Assembly: GCA_030435675.1 (NCBI GenBank)
Contig: CM059624.1
Span: 4,984,769 to 5,048,768 of the forward strand
Length of the DNA stretch: 64,000 bases
DNA from: Steinernema hermaphroditum
Taxonomy: Eukaryota; Nematoda; Chromadorea; Rhabditida; Steinernematidae
Direction of reading: 5' to 3'
Part shown: positions 46,677 to 58,109 of the stretch, piece after piece
Position numbering within the stretch: position 1 is the first letter of the stretch
How the letters are laid out: every line of letters starts with the position of its first letter
Position numbers and translations under genes: made by a program
The notes under the pieces: model-generated
Databases searched by the model: none
What the model saw: only the letters and a program-made list of their open reading frames with translations
Told to the model about the DNA's origin: nothing

Positions 46677-47070
46677 ATGGAAATAAACGCCGTCTTTCCA
46701 GGTAAGCGCCCTCTTTCTAATCCAGCGCTGATTCGCAAGTTCTAGAGATTATCAAGAAGCTGGACATTGAAATAGAAAGACTCGAAGCTCTGGTGGCGAC
46801 ATTGCTGGAAGAGAGAGCGGACTTGGCGCCGGCCTTTGACAGAATCAAGGAGGACAACCTGATGGACGAATCGGACGGATGCGAAAACCTGGACAACCTG
46901 ATGGAGACGTGCATGGTCATCTGCAAACTGGCCTGAATGGTGGCGAATAGTGCGCTGCGGTGAGTTTCTCGCTTCTTGACTATTTGAGTAAAAATATCTT
47001 TCAGAAGGCGATCCACGACACCTACTTAAAGGAACAGAAGCTCGAAGTGGATGCAGAAGACGTGGGATAA
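46677..47070 (+). CDS. Small coiled-coil hypothetical protein, start 3 nt after upstream stop
   Basis: Exon 46677-46701 splices in phase to 46746-46913, then either reads on to a stop at 46934-46936 (71 residues) or splices with a weak GTCATC donor to 47005-47070 (86 residues ending LEVDAEDVG). The latter adds sensible helical sequence. Helical and acidic throughout (KKLDIEIERLEALVATLLEE). The ATG lies 3 nt beyond the TGA of the preceding gene, and that gene's apparent AATAAA (46682-46687) lies inside this one's first exon, so the two either share a transcript or this one is expressed by trans-splicing within an operon. Confidence 0.5.
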
Positions 47071-47221
47071 GTGGAAACAGGGTTGTTAAATATAATATCT
47101 TTCTAGTAAATGATAATTTTACCGCTCTAGATGAGTGACTGGTGGCGCGAAATCGAATAGTAACATTTTGCTGGACTACGAGCTTGTCGTTTATGTTTAT
47201 CATTCGGGCAAAATACAGTAC

Positions 47222-48124
47222 TCATGGGAAGAAAATGACGACATCGTTGGACTGGCTAAGAAAGCGCAATTCATCCACTTCTCTGTCCTTTCCATCGCAT
47301 TCGAAAAACACAAAAGGAGTAGGTCCTTCTTCTACTGCGTCAGTGACTTTCAGCTTATAAATCCCAGACGATTTCTTGAACAAGCTGCGATAGAAGTAGA
47401 AATGGACCTTTTCAAACGACTGCGTCTCCTCCACCAAACAAAGTTCCAGTTTTCCAGCGAAGAGTGCACTAAGATCTTCATTGATGATGTCGATCTCCTT
47501 GCCAGAGAACTCCCGCCGGTGGGTGGTCCAGAATCGAAGGATTCGTTCTAGGAGCAGACTGTCGAAAAGGAACAGAGTTTTGAACTGTTTCTGACAGAAA
47601 AGCTTCTTAATGATTTCGACTCCTTCTACGGTATAGGAAGGACAGCACAGGCAGAGCTTGTAGAGTTCACCCTTCTGGACGATCTCTTTGAATAGACTTT
47701 GAAGGGGTCCTTCGAGTATAGAATGATAGATTCCGAGAACGCGGAGATCCTTCCACGAAGATACCATCTTGAGATCTCTTTCGGTAATAGTCATTGATCC
47801 CAACAGCGAGAGTTCGTAGATCGCGTGGCGCTGGTACGCACCGGAAATCCGATTCAGAATCGCCGTGTTCAGCTCACCGATGCTGCAGTTGACCACGTTC
47901 ACCTCGATGTAGAACACCTTCTTTCTCTTCACGCTGGAGGGGTCGTCCGAAACGAGGTTCGTCTTCTCGTCGACGAGAATCCCATCCTTGATCGTGAATA
48001 GACGTTGACAGCGACTGCCAGCGAAGATTCCGAAGGCTCCCGACAAGTACTGAGCTTCTTTGCACGTCGCGTAGTAGAGGAGTCGCGTCACGGTTTCACA
48101 GAATTCCAGGGGGATGCAGTCCAT
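47222..48124 (-). CDS. F-box-like nematode family protein (MDCIPLEF start)
   Basis: 300 residues, single exon. It opens MDCIPLEFCETVTRLL, a start style shared by a large nematode-specific family related to F-box proteins. The body has Leu/Ile-rich segments (YELSLLGSMTITERDLKMVSSW) and ends in RFLSQSNDVVIFFP. The open frame continues about 200 codons further upstream, but that part is the antisense of the plus-strand relative, so I set the start at MDCIP. Function unknown; ubiquitin-ligase adaptor by family association. Confidence 0.65.
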   Translation of the reverse strand: MDCIPLEFCETVTRLLYYATCKEAQYLSGAFGIFAGSRCQRLFTIKDGILVDEKTNLVSDDPSSVKRKKVFYIEVNVVNCSIGELNTAILNRISGAYQRHAIYELSLLGSMTITERDLKMVSSWKDLRVLGIYHSILEGPLQSLFKEIVQKGELYKLCLCCPSYTVEGVEIIKKLFCQKQFKTLFLFDSLLLERILRFWTTHRREFSGKEIDIINEDLSALFAGKLELCLVEETQSFEKVHFYFYRSLFKKSSGIYKLKVTDAVEEGPTPFVFFECDGKDREVDELRFLSQSNDVVIFFP

Positions 48125-48215
48125 AGCATCGGGGCTGAGACTAAACGATGCCGTGTAGTGAGAAGTGCTATAGGTGGGCTCCTGAGACGAATGGCACCTA
48201 TGGATATGTGCGAAG

Positions 48216-48896
48216 ATGAGGAAGTTCGATGTCTGGAGTAGAGTTGTCATCGGGGCGAACCCGAAAATCCTCATTTTTCGCAATACGGACCAATTTTGAA
48301 GGCTGGCTTCAAACCAACGTCGCGGGCCAGCACAATCAAAAATCTTGGCCGAACAACGAAAAAGTCCATTCAAAAATTTTCGGGTTCGTGTGGATCGAGT
48401 GGATCGCCTTCCCTCTGCTATCCAAAGACACTTCGAAAAGATCGTCATCGACGAGTCGGACCTCTCGGATGAATCTAATGACGTCTTCCTTATCGGCGCC
48501 CTCAAATCGTCGGCTTTGAAGAAGCTGGTGATCACGAACAGCGATGTCATCGCCAGCGGTGCTGTCCAGTGGCAGCTGTTCAGCACCCTAGAATCGCTAA
48601 AATGGGAACACGTCTGTGTGGACGAATTCTGGAAGCTCGGCGACAACTTCGCGGTCGTCAAGATGCTGGAGGAGTGGCTGAAGGAGGCCAATCCGGGCGT
48701 CCAATCGATGCAGTGTGGATTCGACAACTACGTCGAGTTCAATTTCCTATGGAACAGACTCATAAAACTCAGAGAACATGGCGACTCCGAAATCGTCGTC
48801 AAGCACCCGAAGGTCGGGGGTCTCGAAGCAATAATCAGCAGTTCTCTGGATGGAAAGGGCCAGACAATTCTCTCCGTTGAGTTTAATCAAAAATGA
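48216..48896 (+). pseudogene. F-box-like family gene with in-frame stop, divergent from 47222 gene
   Basis: From 48345 the frame is open for 183 residues and resembles the C-terminal half of the family (VIDESDLSDES, LWNRLIKLREHG, then a KHPKV..TILSVEF end). The same frame extends upstream to an ATG at 48216 but is cut by a TGA at about 48297. The missing N-terminal half plus the stop suggest a decaying gene, head-to-head with the gene at 47222. A functional shorter product from an internal start cannot be excluded. Confidence 0.5.
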
Positions 48897-49492
48897 ATTC
48901 CAACGACATTTGAAAACTTATTTTGTTTCCCCACAATTCTCCACAGTCAGAAGCAGGTTAGAAGGGACAAGGGTCCGGACAGGGACAAGCGTGCCGAGAC
49001 CCATTTTTTATATCCAGTCATATCATAGCGGAGAGCTGACCGGTTACACGTGGCCCAGCAGACAAACTTTCCTGTCTCGTCTTTTGTCCGCCGATCTAGC
49101 AGAGGCCCAGATTTGTGCATACGATTTCACAGAGAATGTGATTATTACGGTAGCGACGCGGCATTTGCAAAACGAGACAGACTTGTCTATTTGACCTCCG
49201 TGCGACCAGTCTCACGAGCATTTCATCTCCGAATTAAAAAGGTGCCTGGTTTTCACAGAGAATATAAGAGGACAAAGTGTCTCACCTGAAGCTTCTGACG
49301 TAGACAGACATGCCCCTACTACTCAGACAGCTAACTTGTTTTAGTCTTGCTCATGAAGCTGTAATGGATCAGGCATCTTCTTCAAAAATTATCAAGAATG
49401 AACTTGTTATATTGCTCTCATTTCACCCCATCACGAAGGCGAAGGTTTGGGATACTTTATCGAATGCCTGTTCAAAGAACAAATAAGTTACT
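48897..49492. other. Intergenic
   Basis: No supported gene. The stretch around 49240-49320 contains TAGACAGACATG-like motifs similar to others scattered in intergenic DNA here (for example 12825, 15808), possibly short dispersed repeats. Confidence 0.3.
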
Positions 49493-50002
49493 TCACTGAC
49501 TCTTCTTCTTGGCCAAGAACTCGCGCACGTTGTTCACCTCCTTCACGCTGTAGCTGAAACTGCAGCCGAGGTCGAACTGGAGGGGCTCGTTGAGGCACTC
49601 GCCACTCCTCCAGAAGTACCACTCGTTCTCGCGCGATTCCACCTTGTAGGTGAGGAACTTGATACACTTCGTGTTGCTGGCCGGCACCTTGGCGATGAAA
49701 TAGCCGGCGAAGGCGTCAGCGCAGAACATCGGACAGAAGAGGCGCTTCTCGCCCTGTTTCGTCTGCTCCTCGAAGCACCCCTTGTTCTGCTCTACCGTAA
49801 CCTCCTCGGTCTCCTCACGAAGACGCTTCATCGTCAGAGTGCAGTCGGTTCCCTCGCCATTGCGCTTCTTCTGGCAGTTGTATTGCCGGAATTCTGGGGA
49901 CGTTTAGGTGATCCTGTGATCTCTGGACTTACCGTTGTGGTTCGAAGACTGGGCGGCGACGGCGACAAGAAGAGAGACGAAGATGAGGACTCGCAGCGTC
50001 AT
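49493..50002 (-). CDS. Small secreted protein with cysteines
   Basis: Exons 50002-49933 and 49893-49493 give 156 residues. A signal peptide (MTLRVLIFVSLLVAVAAQ) leads into a domain with eight cysteines (CQKKRNGEGTDC, GCFEEQ, LFCPMFC, KCIKF, ECLNEP, GCSFS), so a disulphide-bonded extracellular protein. The C-terminus is basic (LAKKKSQ). I do not recognise the domain. The intron is 39 bp. Confidence 0.7.
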
Positions 50003-51020
50003 TCTCACGACAAGTCTGCTCACAAGAAGGGACGCCGTCTTATGTATGTGGCAGAATTGGGTTAAGGGTTATCGGGGTGTGTGCAGTTTTTGTTCCCGAA
50101 GAAGGGGAGCCGACGGACGCAAAAGAAAACAATCCGAAGATTAAACGATCGCGGAATCCGTCGCGTTGGGTGCATATTTTCGGATCGGACACGGGATTTC
50201 AACGATTGATGGGTTTTGAACATCCTTGTTAGGCGATCACGAGATCTTCCTTGGCGTTGGAACCAAAAAAGATTCCGTTGAGGTATTTGAAGAAGGGTGA
50301 ATAAGTAGTGATCAACTACAGTTCAAAAATAGTCCTGGTCAGTACGGTACGGCCACCCACGAAATCACGCATACCCTCGGATTCCACCACTATCGAGACG
50401 ATTATCACAAGTCAAAATTATGAAGTGCACTCTATCGTGCATGAAAATCGATTGCGGTTTTGTCGTGTACTATAATGCACTTGTACAACCCATAGGAATC
50501 ATAAAGCTTCAGCCACATTTTATCGAGACTCTAACAAGGACACCATTCTTCGATGTGAGACTAGTGGTAAACGGTAACTAAGTGTATATACTGTGCAAAA
50601 AAAAAGTTAGCTGTCCTCTATTTTCGTTAAAACAGATGCGATGTTCCTTTTCAAGAAATTCGGCGATTCCCAACTGACCAAATATACGCTTAAGGAGTAT
50701 CTGATGGTCGGATGGAGTGCCGACATGTTCCTACTGGTTATAACAATGTTTTTCGATTCTTTGTTCGCCAAACATTGCAGAAATTTCCATATGATTTGTT
50801 TTGTCTTTGCGGCATCGATGTAACATCACACGCTGCATATCATCCGCCAAATCTTGCGCGGCTGCTTCTTCTAGCATGCCCCCTTATCCCGTTGTTGCAG
50901 TTAGGACCATGTGGAAATAATTACTTAGCTGATCTTATAACACTTGATAATGTGCTGTTAAGTTTGAATCAGTTCTGCCAATGAAGTTTAGCGTATCATC
51001 CTTTATGTGATCGATTCAGG
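50003..51020. other. Intergenic between divergent secreted-protein genes
   Basis: About 1 kb shared upstream region for the minus-strand secreted protein and the plus-strand one. No supported gene; AT-rich with no clear motif. Confidence 0.35.
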
Positions 51021-51907
51021 ATGCTACTCAGAGGCGCCACCCTTCTGGCATTTCTTCTCTTCATGCCCAAACATAGCTCCTCCAATAGCGCTAAGAATCA
51101 TCGCAAAATCTACTGTCTCCGCTCGTGTTTCGCCAATCTCGTTCTCACGTCTCCGTACGCCGAGAACAAACTCGCCGATCGGATGTGCCCGGCTTTCCAG
51201 TTCCTCCCGAACTGTCTCTACAAGTGCGATCGAAGTCTTCTGAGAGAAACCGCCGTAACCGACCTTATGACGCGATGCCGTGTGCGGGAGAGGCGTGTCT
51301 ATCGTTACCGCTACTGCGTCGATCGCCACCTGCCTAAGATCTTTGAAGGTACAGATGGAGCATCTTTCCTATTCTCGGCGAACCATCCATCTTTAGAATG
51401 TTCCACCATTTGTGCAGAGAAGATTCCCAAAGAAGAGACTGCCAGCATCTTCGACGAAATCAACTCTCACTGCCGCACCATCAAGTGCCGTCTTCCTTGC
51501 ACCATCACCGACCTGAACAAGCGCTGCCGCGTCGCCGGGAACCACATCTTTGTAAGAACGGACTCTATACCAATTCATCCACTTTCCAGGGAACCTATGC
51601 AATTCCATTCGACGCCATGGTGACCCTGATGAAGCGAAACGGGAACCTGCACCAGGCTCTCATCGGGATGCCCGAGCACTGCCGCTTCTTGTTCGACATC
51701 GAATCGGACGGCGACGAAGACATCGAGGAGGATCTGGTGGACTGGGATGAGTGGAAGAGACCTAGGAACTTCGAAGATGCCGAAGATGAGGAGGAAGTGA
51801 CCACGACCACCGTCTCGAGCCTTCTGGAAGACCTCGAAATGGAAAGCGACGAAGAGAAGAAAGAATCTGAGGGCGACGACAAGAACATGTTCGAAAAAGA
51901 CAATTAG
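51021..51907 (+). CDS. Secreted cysteine-containing protein with acidic tail
   Basis: Exons 51021-51551 and 51590-51907; a further 45-48 bp intron from about 51350 (GTACAG..CTTTAG) is possible without changing frame. A signal peptide (MLLRGATLLAFLLFMPK) is followed by about twelve cysteines in pairs spaced like nematode chondroitin-proteoglycan-4-type domains (CLRSCF, CLYKC, CSTIC, CRLPC). The C-terminal 90 residues are highly acidic (EDEEEVTTTTVSSLLEDLEMESDEEKK) with Ser/Thr that could be glycosylated. Assignment to the CPG4 type is only an impression of spacing. Divergently transcribed from the neighbour at 49493. Confidence 0.6.
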
Positions 51908-51946
51908 TAATGTGCGTGATGAATGAATATAGACACAAAAGTTTGT

Positions 51947-53212
51947 TTAAGAAGTCGGATACACTTGGAGGCGAGCCTTACGCTGTCTTTTAAGGCCTGC
52001 CAGTCCTCTAACCGGGCAAATTCCGGTAGCTCGGCAGATGAAGGCGTTGTAGAGGCGCACATCGGTGAAGAGTCCACCCTTCGCCTCTGAAATGTGCTCT
52101 TTAAAAGAAGCATTGGAATGTGCCGGTTACTGTAGGAGAATTGACGCTTGTACATGACATCACAACGTTCTCCACGAGAGACGACTCCGATTATAGTAGG
52201 ATTGCTCGTGCTGGCGGCCGGGATAATGAGTCCTCCACCGCTGTCTCCCTGATTTGACCACGCTACATATACCTTTGGCCGAAAGCTTACTTTACAGACG
52301 TTCCTCTTGAACTCCTCAGTGCAGATATGGTCGCTGAAAGGCCTTTCATCACATTGCTGGAGCTTGAGCTTGACCTCCTGCAGGAAGGAGTGGAAACCTC
52401 CGGAAGTCTCTTCGCTGTTCAATTTCGCTAAATAATCACAAGAAATGTCCCTCTTTCGGCTCAAAACAGTCTTACGGTCATATCCCCATCCGAAGGAAGT
52501 CAACTGGTGGATGTTATACTGATCGAATCGGGTCGATTCTCCCGCCACGCATGCGGGAACGACGCCATCCTCGCTGTAGTAGTCTTTGTCCAGCTCGATG
52601 ATGGCGATGTCCCCATGGGAGCACTTCGAGTCCTGGAAGCGACGATTCAAGAAGATCTTCGTGGGCTTGGCGTGGATCTTCGATTCCTTGGCGTCGCAGA
52701 GCTCGTTCGAGTTCATCTCGCCACAGCGGCTCTTCAGGACGATGTTCCAGCGCGAGGTTTCGTTTCTTATTTTGATCGGCTCTCTAGGTTCATCCGTGAT
52801 CGGATGCTATGGCTGCACACTTACCCCTGGCAGAAGCTTTCGATGTCGTCGACGACGCAATGTCCCGCAGTTAGGACGTGTCGACTGGAGATCAAAGTGC
52901 CTCCACAGTGGTCGACTGCATATCCCTCGATGACTAAAAATTTCACGTTTTCTGGTGGACGACTAAGTCATGTTTACTTGTGTGCAAGAGCTGGACGGCA
53001 TAGGGCCGAGGACCTGAGTTCCGTCCGTTGACGATCTTGAATTGGGGCGCCGATTCAAAGTCGGCATCTGGGATGGTCGGCGCCACGGACTCCTTTCTAA
53101 CGGGGCTAGTGCCGCAGGTGCTCAGGCGACGTAAGTTCTCTGCGGAGCTGAGGCGGCCGGCTCGAACCACAGCGGTGATGGCGAAGAGGAGAAGGAACGC
53201 CTGGAGCTTCAT
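51947..53212 (-). CDS. Trypsin-like serine protease (S1), paralogue A
   Basis: Secreted S1 protease. Exons 53212-52978, 52933-52825, 52783-52476, 52427-52291, 52248-52131 and 52086-51947 join to 348 residues. Signal peptide (MKLQAFLLLFAITAVVRA), a propeptide with one Cys (STCGTSP), then an activation site FKIVNGRNSGPRPY. The triad is complete: LTAGHC (His), DIAIIEL (Asp) and GDSGGG (Ser). The chain ends GLFTDVRLYNAFICRATGIC plus a basic tail. Exon phases match paralogue B at every junction. A ~15-residue conserved block around the activation site and TLISSRHVLTA is nearly identical to B at the DNA level. Confidence 0.9.
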
Positions 53213-53824
53213 GTTTACAGAATGGGGATCGTCGTCCTGCAGCGATTATTTGTGCACGCTCATCGCGGCGTGCGAATTAATGGAGACACTCCGTGGATGG
53301 TTCGCTGTCTCGATCTGCAAGAGCTCGTGAATAATGTAGAGATTTTATGGGAATGGGAATCAACAACTTTTATAAACAAAAATCTATTTGTTAAAAGTCG
53401 ACCCACAAAGAATGACTTGTTTTGGAGCGAAATCACCGCTTGATTTATGTCTGTGGAAGCAAACTGAAAGCGATTTATGACCTTAAGCCCTCGATTTGCA
53501 AGAGTTAAAAGGCATGATGTAGATATAAAGGTCTCGTGAATAATGCAAACGCTTTTGTGATATCACATGAGCAGCTACAAAGAACTCAGCACACCCATTT
53601 GATGAATTTGGCGAAAAACAGAGCAGGAGTGGGCACAACATGAGTACCAAATAACAGCGAAAGTCAGCGTTCCAACCACCCTCTGGATGCTCTGAGCGTA
53701 TTACATGACCTCCATGCCCTCGAACCTTTTATCCGTTAAAAACTGACCGTTAAGGATGAGACAACCACCGTATAATCGTCTTTTTATTGATACCACAAAA
53801 CGCAGTTTGAAAATTCAGTCCATG
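53213..53824. other. Intergenic between protease paralogues
   Basis: No supported gene. Confidence 0.35.
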
Positions 53825-55306
53825 TCAAACAACAGCGAGTTCATCATAGATCGTCCTTTGCTGTTTCTTCATCCGCCCGAGAGGACAAACGCCGGTCACG
53901 TTGCAGATAAAGCGATTGTAGACGCGCGCATCAGTGAAGATTCCGCCAGAAAATCCTAAATTCATCGTTTTCATACCATAATTACATGCGAATGGCCGTA
54001 CTGTGGGAGAAGAGCAACAAACGCATGTACTCGCAGACTGCTCCTCGAGAAACGGTTCCGATTACGGTAGGATATCCTGTGTTGTCGGCTGGGATCATCA
54101 TACCTCCGCCGCTGTCACCCTAAGATGAAGGCATGATTTGCTTGGCGCCTAATGTACGTAGGACTTACTCTGCACACGTTCTTGTCGATCTCCTCTGTGC
54201 AGATGAAATCGGGGACCTTCTCGGAACACTCCTGCAGTTTCAGGTTGACTTCCTGGAGAAAACTGGGGAATTTTATGGACGATTTGAGGTTGGCTAAATG
54301 CTCTCATTAGACATAGGCAGAAAGATCTTGATCTCACGGTCTTTTCCCCATCCAAAGACCGTCAAATTGTGGGAATTGTACTCGTGCACTTTGCTGGAAA
54401 TGCCACCCAAACAAGCAGGTACCACCCCTTCTTCAGGGTAGAAGTCTCTGTCCAGCTCGAAGATAGCTATGTCACCGCCTTTTCTGCATCTGTCATCGTA
54501 GAATTTGCGATTGACAAAGATCGTCTTGATCTTTGCGAAGAGCTTCGGTTCCCTGGCTTCACAAGATTTGTCGACGTTTCGGTGGCCGCAGCGGCTTCTT
54601 AGAACGACTTCCCATTTGTGCGATTCCGTTCGAGGGTGCATTATGTCAGTTCTAGGATGAACAGCGTCATTTCAACGTTCAGTAATATGGGAAATCTTAG
54701 ATGGCTTAGGCTTAGATAGAATCAGACATGGGCATCGGCTCAGTTCAGCGTATAACCGTCTCAGCTGGCCATCGGCTCATTCGATCCGATCGTACCCATG
54801 GATGGTGTCAGAGAAATGGTTCTGGTCTATTTATCCCATTTGGGAAGTATTTGTATAGGCCACCCTGTGGAAGCTCTGGAGACACAAGGCACTTATTCGA
54901 CACTGTGACTTACTGATTCTCACAGTATTGCAGGTATCCATTGTATACACAGTGAGCAGCGGTTAGGACGTGTCGACTGGAGATCATAGTGCCTCCACAA
55001 CTATCTTTCTCCCTTTCATTGAGTGCTAAAAGTTTCCGTACAGATCACACGAGCGAATGGAGTATTACTGTAGATGAGCTGGACGGCATAGGGCCGAGGA
55101 CCTGAGTTCCGTCCGTTGACGATCTTGAATTGGGGTGATCCATTGTCTTCTACTTCTTCTTCCGAAGAAGACGATTTGATGTTTTCGTAGAGCTTAGGAC
55201 TGGTTCCACATATGCGAAGACGGTTGCGATTTTCGGCGTCTGTCAGACGACGACCTTCGTATAGCGGGACGAGGGCGAGGAGAAGAAGGAGCACGTGAAG
55301 CGCCAT
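53825..55306 (-). CDS. Trypsin-like serine protease (S1), paralogue B
   Basis: Exons 55306-55069, 55025-54914, 54651-54338, 54293-54169, 54119-54002 and 53955-53825 give 345 residues. Signal peptide (MALHVLLLLLALVPLYEG), a propeptide with a Ser/Glu-rich insert (SSSSEEEVED) not found in A, activation site FKIVNGRNSGPRPY, and a complete triad: LTAAHC, DIAIFEL and GDSGGG. C-terminal GIFTDARVYNRFICNVTGVC and a basic tail. A tandem duplicate of A, same strand. The second intron is 262 bp; otherwise the gene structure is the same. Confidence 0.9.
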
Positions 55307-56067
55307 CTTAGCGGAATGAAGTTCGGATCCGATGGGCGACTTTTTGTGGTGTCTTTAGATGGTGGGAATTGATGAATTCACTTAAAGACGCTCTTTGGGA
55401 AGAAGACGGCCCACGCGGATACACATCTTTTACGAGAAAATGTCTACGCAGATCCTGAATTGATGTCTTGATGTGACTGTCTAGACGATCAAAACAGGCA
55501 AAATCGATGGATACAATCAACGTTCGGTTGTGAGTACAGGGTGTCTAGATTAGCAGAAGTCTAAAGAGTCATTCAAAAATTCAAATTGTGGGAGCGGTTT
55601 TTCGTCTTTAGACTTTTGGATGGTGTTGCTAGACACAAAACTTTGTCCGATGTCTGGACTGAATAGACGCCCTTCTGTATGCATATGACTGCGCATAGAT
55701 ACACAGGATGCGAATGTAGATGCCGCTCTTTGCCTGCATTGTGATTTGAGGGCTTGCACTACATACATGCGGCTGGGTCTCAACACGACCGCCTTCCTTC
55801 ATCAACTAACTGTCTGGATTTGGATAAGTCGGTAGCTTTTCGTTGCTTTTTGCTGTTATCTTCTTATCGTTCAGTCTCCAGAAGACCCTGTCTTTTTGCC
55901 TCTTAGCGGAAGACTCTCGTCTGTTACCGTAGTGTCTACGGTATCTCGCGTTGAATACCCACTGTATCCTCCCGTTCTTCTCTCTGCTTTCGGTCGGCGA
56001 ACTCGCGTTATAGATCTGTAATGCATAGACCTGTAATCAACACCAAATCTTTGCCTTTCAGTGTGAA
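55307..56067. other. Intergenic
   Basis: No supported gene; upstream regions of protease B (minus) and the RBR ligase (plus). A CCTTTCAG acceptor ends at 56061 before the RBR start. Confidence 0.35.
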
Positions 56068-58109
56068 ATGGCGTGGTACAACAACGTGAATGTCTTAGCG
56101 CTGGAAGTGCCGGGCTCGAAGGCTGGAGCTGTGGTATCTCTTCAGCATATCATTCTGTCATTATACAGCCTTATTCTAGGTTGAGCTCGGCCCTGGAGGT
56201 GAAGCGCTCGGAATCAGGTCGAATAGCGATCAACACCGGCTTCCTCATATGGTGACCGCCGAGCTTCGTGCGAAATCTGCAATGGATCTGATTGGATTTG
56301 AAAGAGCATCTTTATCTTCGCGGGTTGACACGTCTGTTTAGGAGGGATTCCGCGATGCGTCCTGCGTGATGCGGTTCAAGAGGGAGGTCACGGCGATCGG
56401 CCTGGGAGGAATAAAACTCAAAGACGTATCTCATAATGTTATCTTACCTTTTCCTTCATAATTGTGTTTTCAGCACGGCTTCATGATTCGCAATTTGGAA
56501 ACACTCGCTGATCTTCAGAGGATGTTTCCAGGCTGCCGAGTGTCCATTGACGGCTATCACGCAGAAGGAGAAAACGGCAAAGGCTACAGGAAGCGAACAT
56601 ATGACTCCCAGCGACGATTCCGTGTGAGTTTGCGCTAGAATGCCCAGATACACTCAAATCTTGCAGTGTCACATTTATGGCCTCCCTGCCGACATGACCG
56701 AAGAAAAATTCGAAGAATACGTCAGGGCGAGAATAGCAGAACACGCACCAAGACGTTTCGAGCCCGAGGAAATCAGAATGTTTGGAACGGTGGTGCCTAG
56801 CGACGTAAAGAAGATGACGTAAGTCGTTAGCATGAAATATCTCGTGTACTCAATGTTTAGCCGCGAGAGAGCCATGATGCAGCTCTTCCGGACAATCGCA
56901 AAGCACAAGTTGGATGTCCAGCTGAGGAGTTTCGAAGGCGAACGCTCTCTCGAAGAGCTCACGCTGCACCTTTCCGGCACTTACGAACATCTCCTCATAC
57001 TGACCGAGAACATGGGCCTGATTGGACGAGAATGCGAAGATCCATACGTAATTGGCATCTTGTGTTGTTCGCTGACTCACTGTTTCCTTTCAGGTCGCTC
57101 CCATATGCGAGTATCGTCGTTTCATCCCAATTTTCAAGAACGATGGCCGGTTCCTGATGGAATGCTTTGACTGGGATGCTTCTCTCGTGGATGGCATGAC
57201 TTTGGCGCTCTCCGACGACGGAACTCGAATTGTTCTCGGGCACAGTAGCGAGGAAGTTCTCGGGTCATCTTACCGTTCTTACGTGGACGCTGTTAAGAGG
57301 CATTTGGAACACAAACCCGCTGACGTCAACGGCAAAGAGTGTGGCCTGTGCGGAAACTCTTATGGATTGATGACCTTGCCGTGTGAACACATAATTTGTC
57401 GCGAGTGTGCCGATGTTTTTGTGAGTGAGAGCTTTCTATTCTGGCATGACTGTACGCATTCAGATGGCACATGGCATCCGACGACGCCGCTTTCCTCTTT
57501 GCTGTGGGGAGTGCGACGAAGTGCTGCCATTGGACACGATTCTTCGCGTAAGCCTTTGATTTGACTTTGATTTTTACACGATAGAGATCGTTTCAGTTCG
57601 TCATGTACAGTCCCGAAACGCTCAAAAAGCTAGCGCGACAGAGCTACGAACGGCATCTCGAAAGCATGGTCGTCGGAGTTGAGATGATTCGCTGCATTAC
57701 TCCGGACTGTATGGGCTACTTCAGGGTTCGCAACATCAGTCGTCATGTTTTGCCAGATGTATTCTCGTTTCAGAGCTTCGAGCCTCACTATCAGATCTGC
57801 CCCGAATGCGAAAATCACGTGTGCGTCCGCTGTTCGTTCCCTGCACACGGTGATATGTCCTGCGATGTCTTCCGCATGCGGCGTCAGAACTACATCGAGG
57901 TACAGACGTGGTTTGAAGAGGACAAGGATAACCGCAAATATTGTCCCCAGTGCTGCATCGGGATCGAGAAGGAAGGCGGTTGCATGCACGTCCAGTGTGA
58001 GGTGTGCAAAACACACTTTTGCTGGGTGTGCATGGGAGTACTACCATCAGCTCCTGAGGTTCATGAGCACATCGCCGACAGGCATATTGGTGTGCTTTTC
58101 GCCCAGTGA
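56068..58109 (+). CDS. RBR-type E3 ubiquitin ligase with RRM-like N-terminal segment
   Basis: Nine exons (56068-56133, 56180-56251, 56342-56425, 56474-56623, 56667-56818, 56861-57047, 57094-57420, 57464-57547, 57597-58109) give 544 residues. RING1 is CGLCGNSYG..CEHIICREC plus LCCGEC, split by an intron. An IBR follows (CITPDC..CPECENHVCVRC). RING2 is CPQCCIGIEKEGGCMHVQC..FCWVC, with the thioester Cys expected in GGCMH. The N-terminal part includes HIYGLPADMTEEKFEEYV, which looks like the first strand and helix of an RNA-recognition motif; this combination recalls plant-type DEAH-RBR proteins but without a helicase. The protein ends shortly after RING2, without an Ariadne domain. First intron 46 bp. 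Confidence 0.85.

Noticed and set aside
48125..48727. N-terminal extension of the minus-strand F-box-like frame
   Set aside because: It is antisense to the plus-strand relative, while the family start MDCIPLEF lies at 48124.
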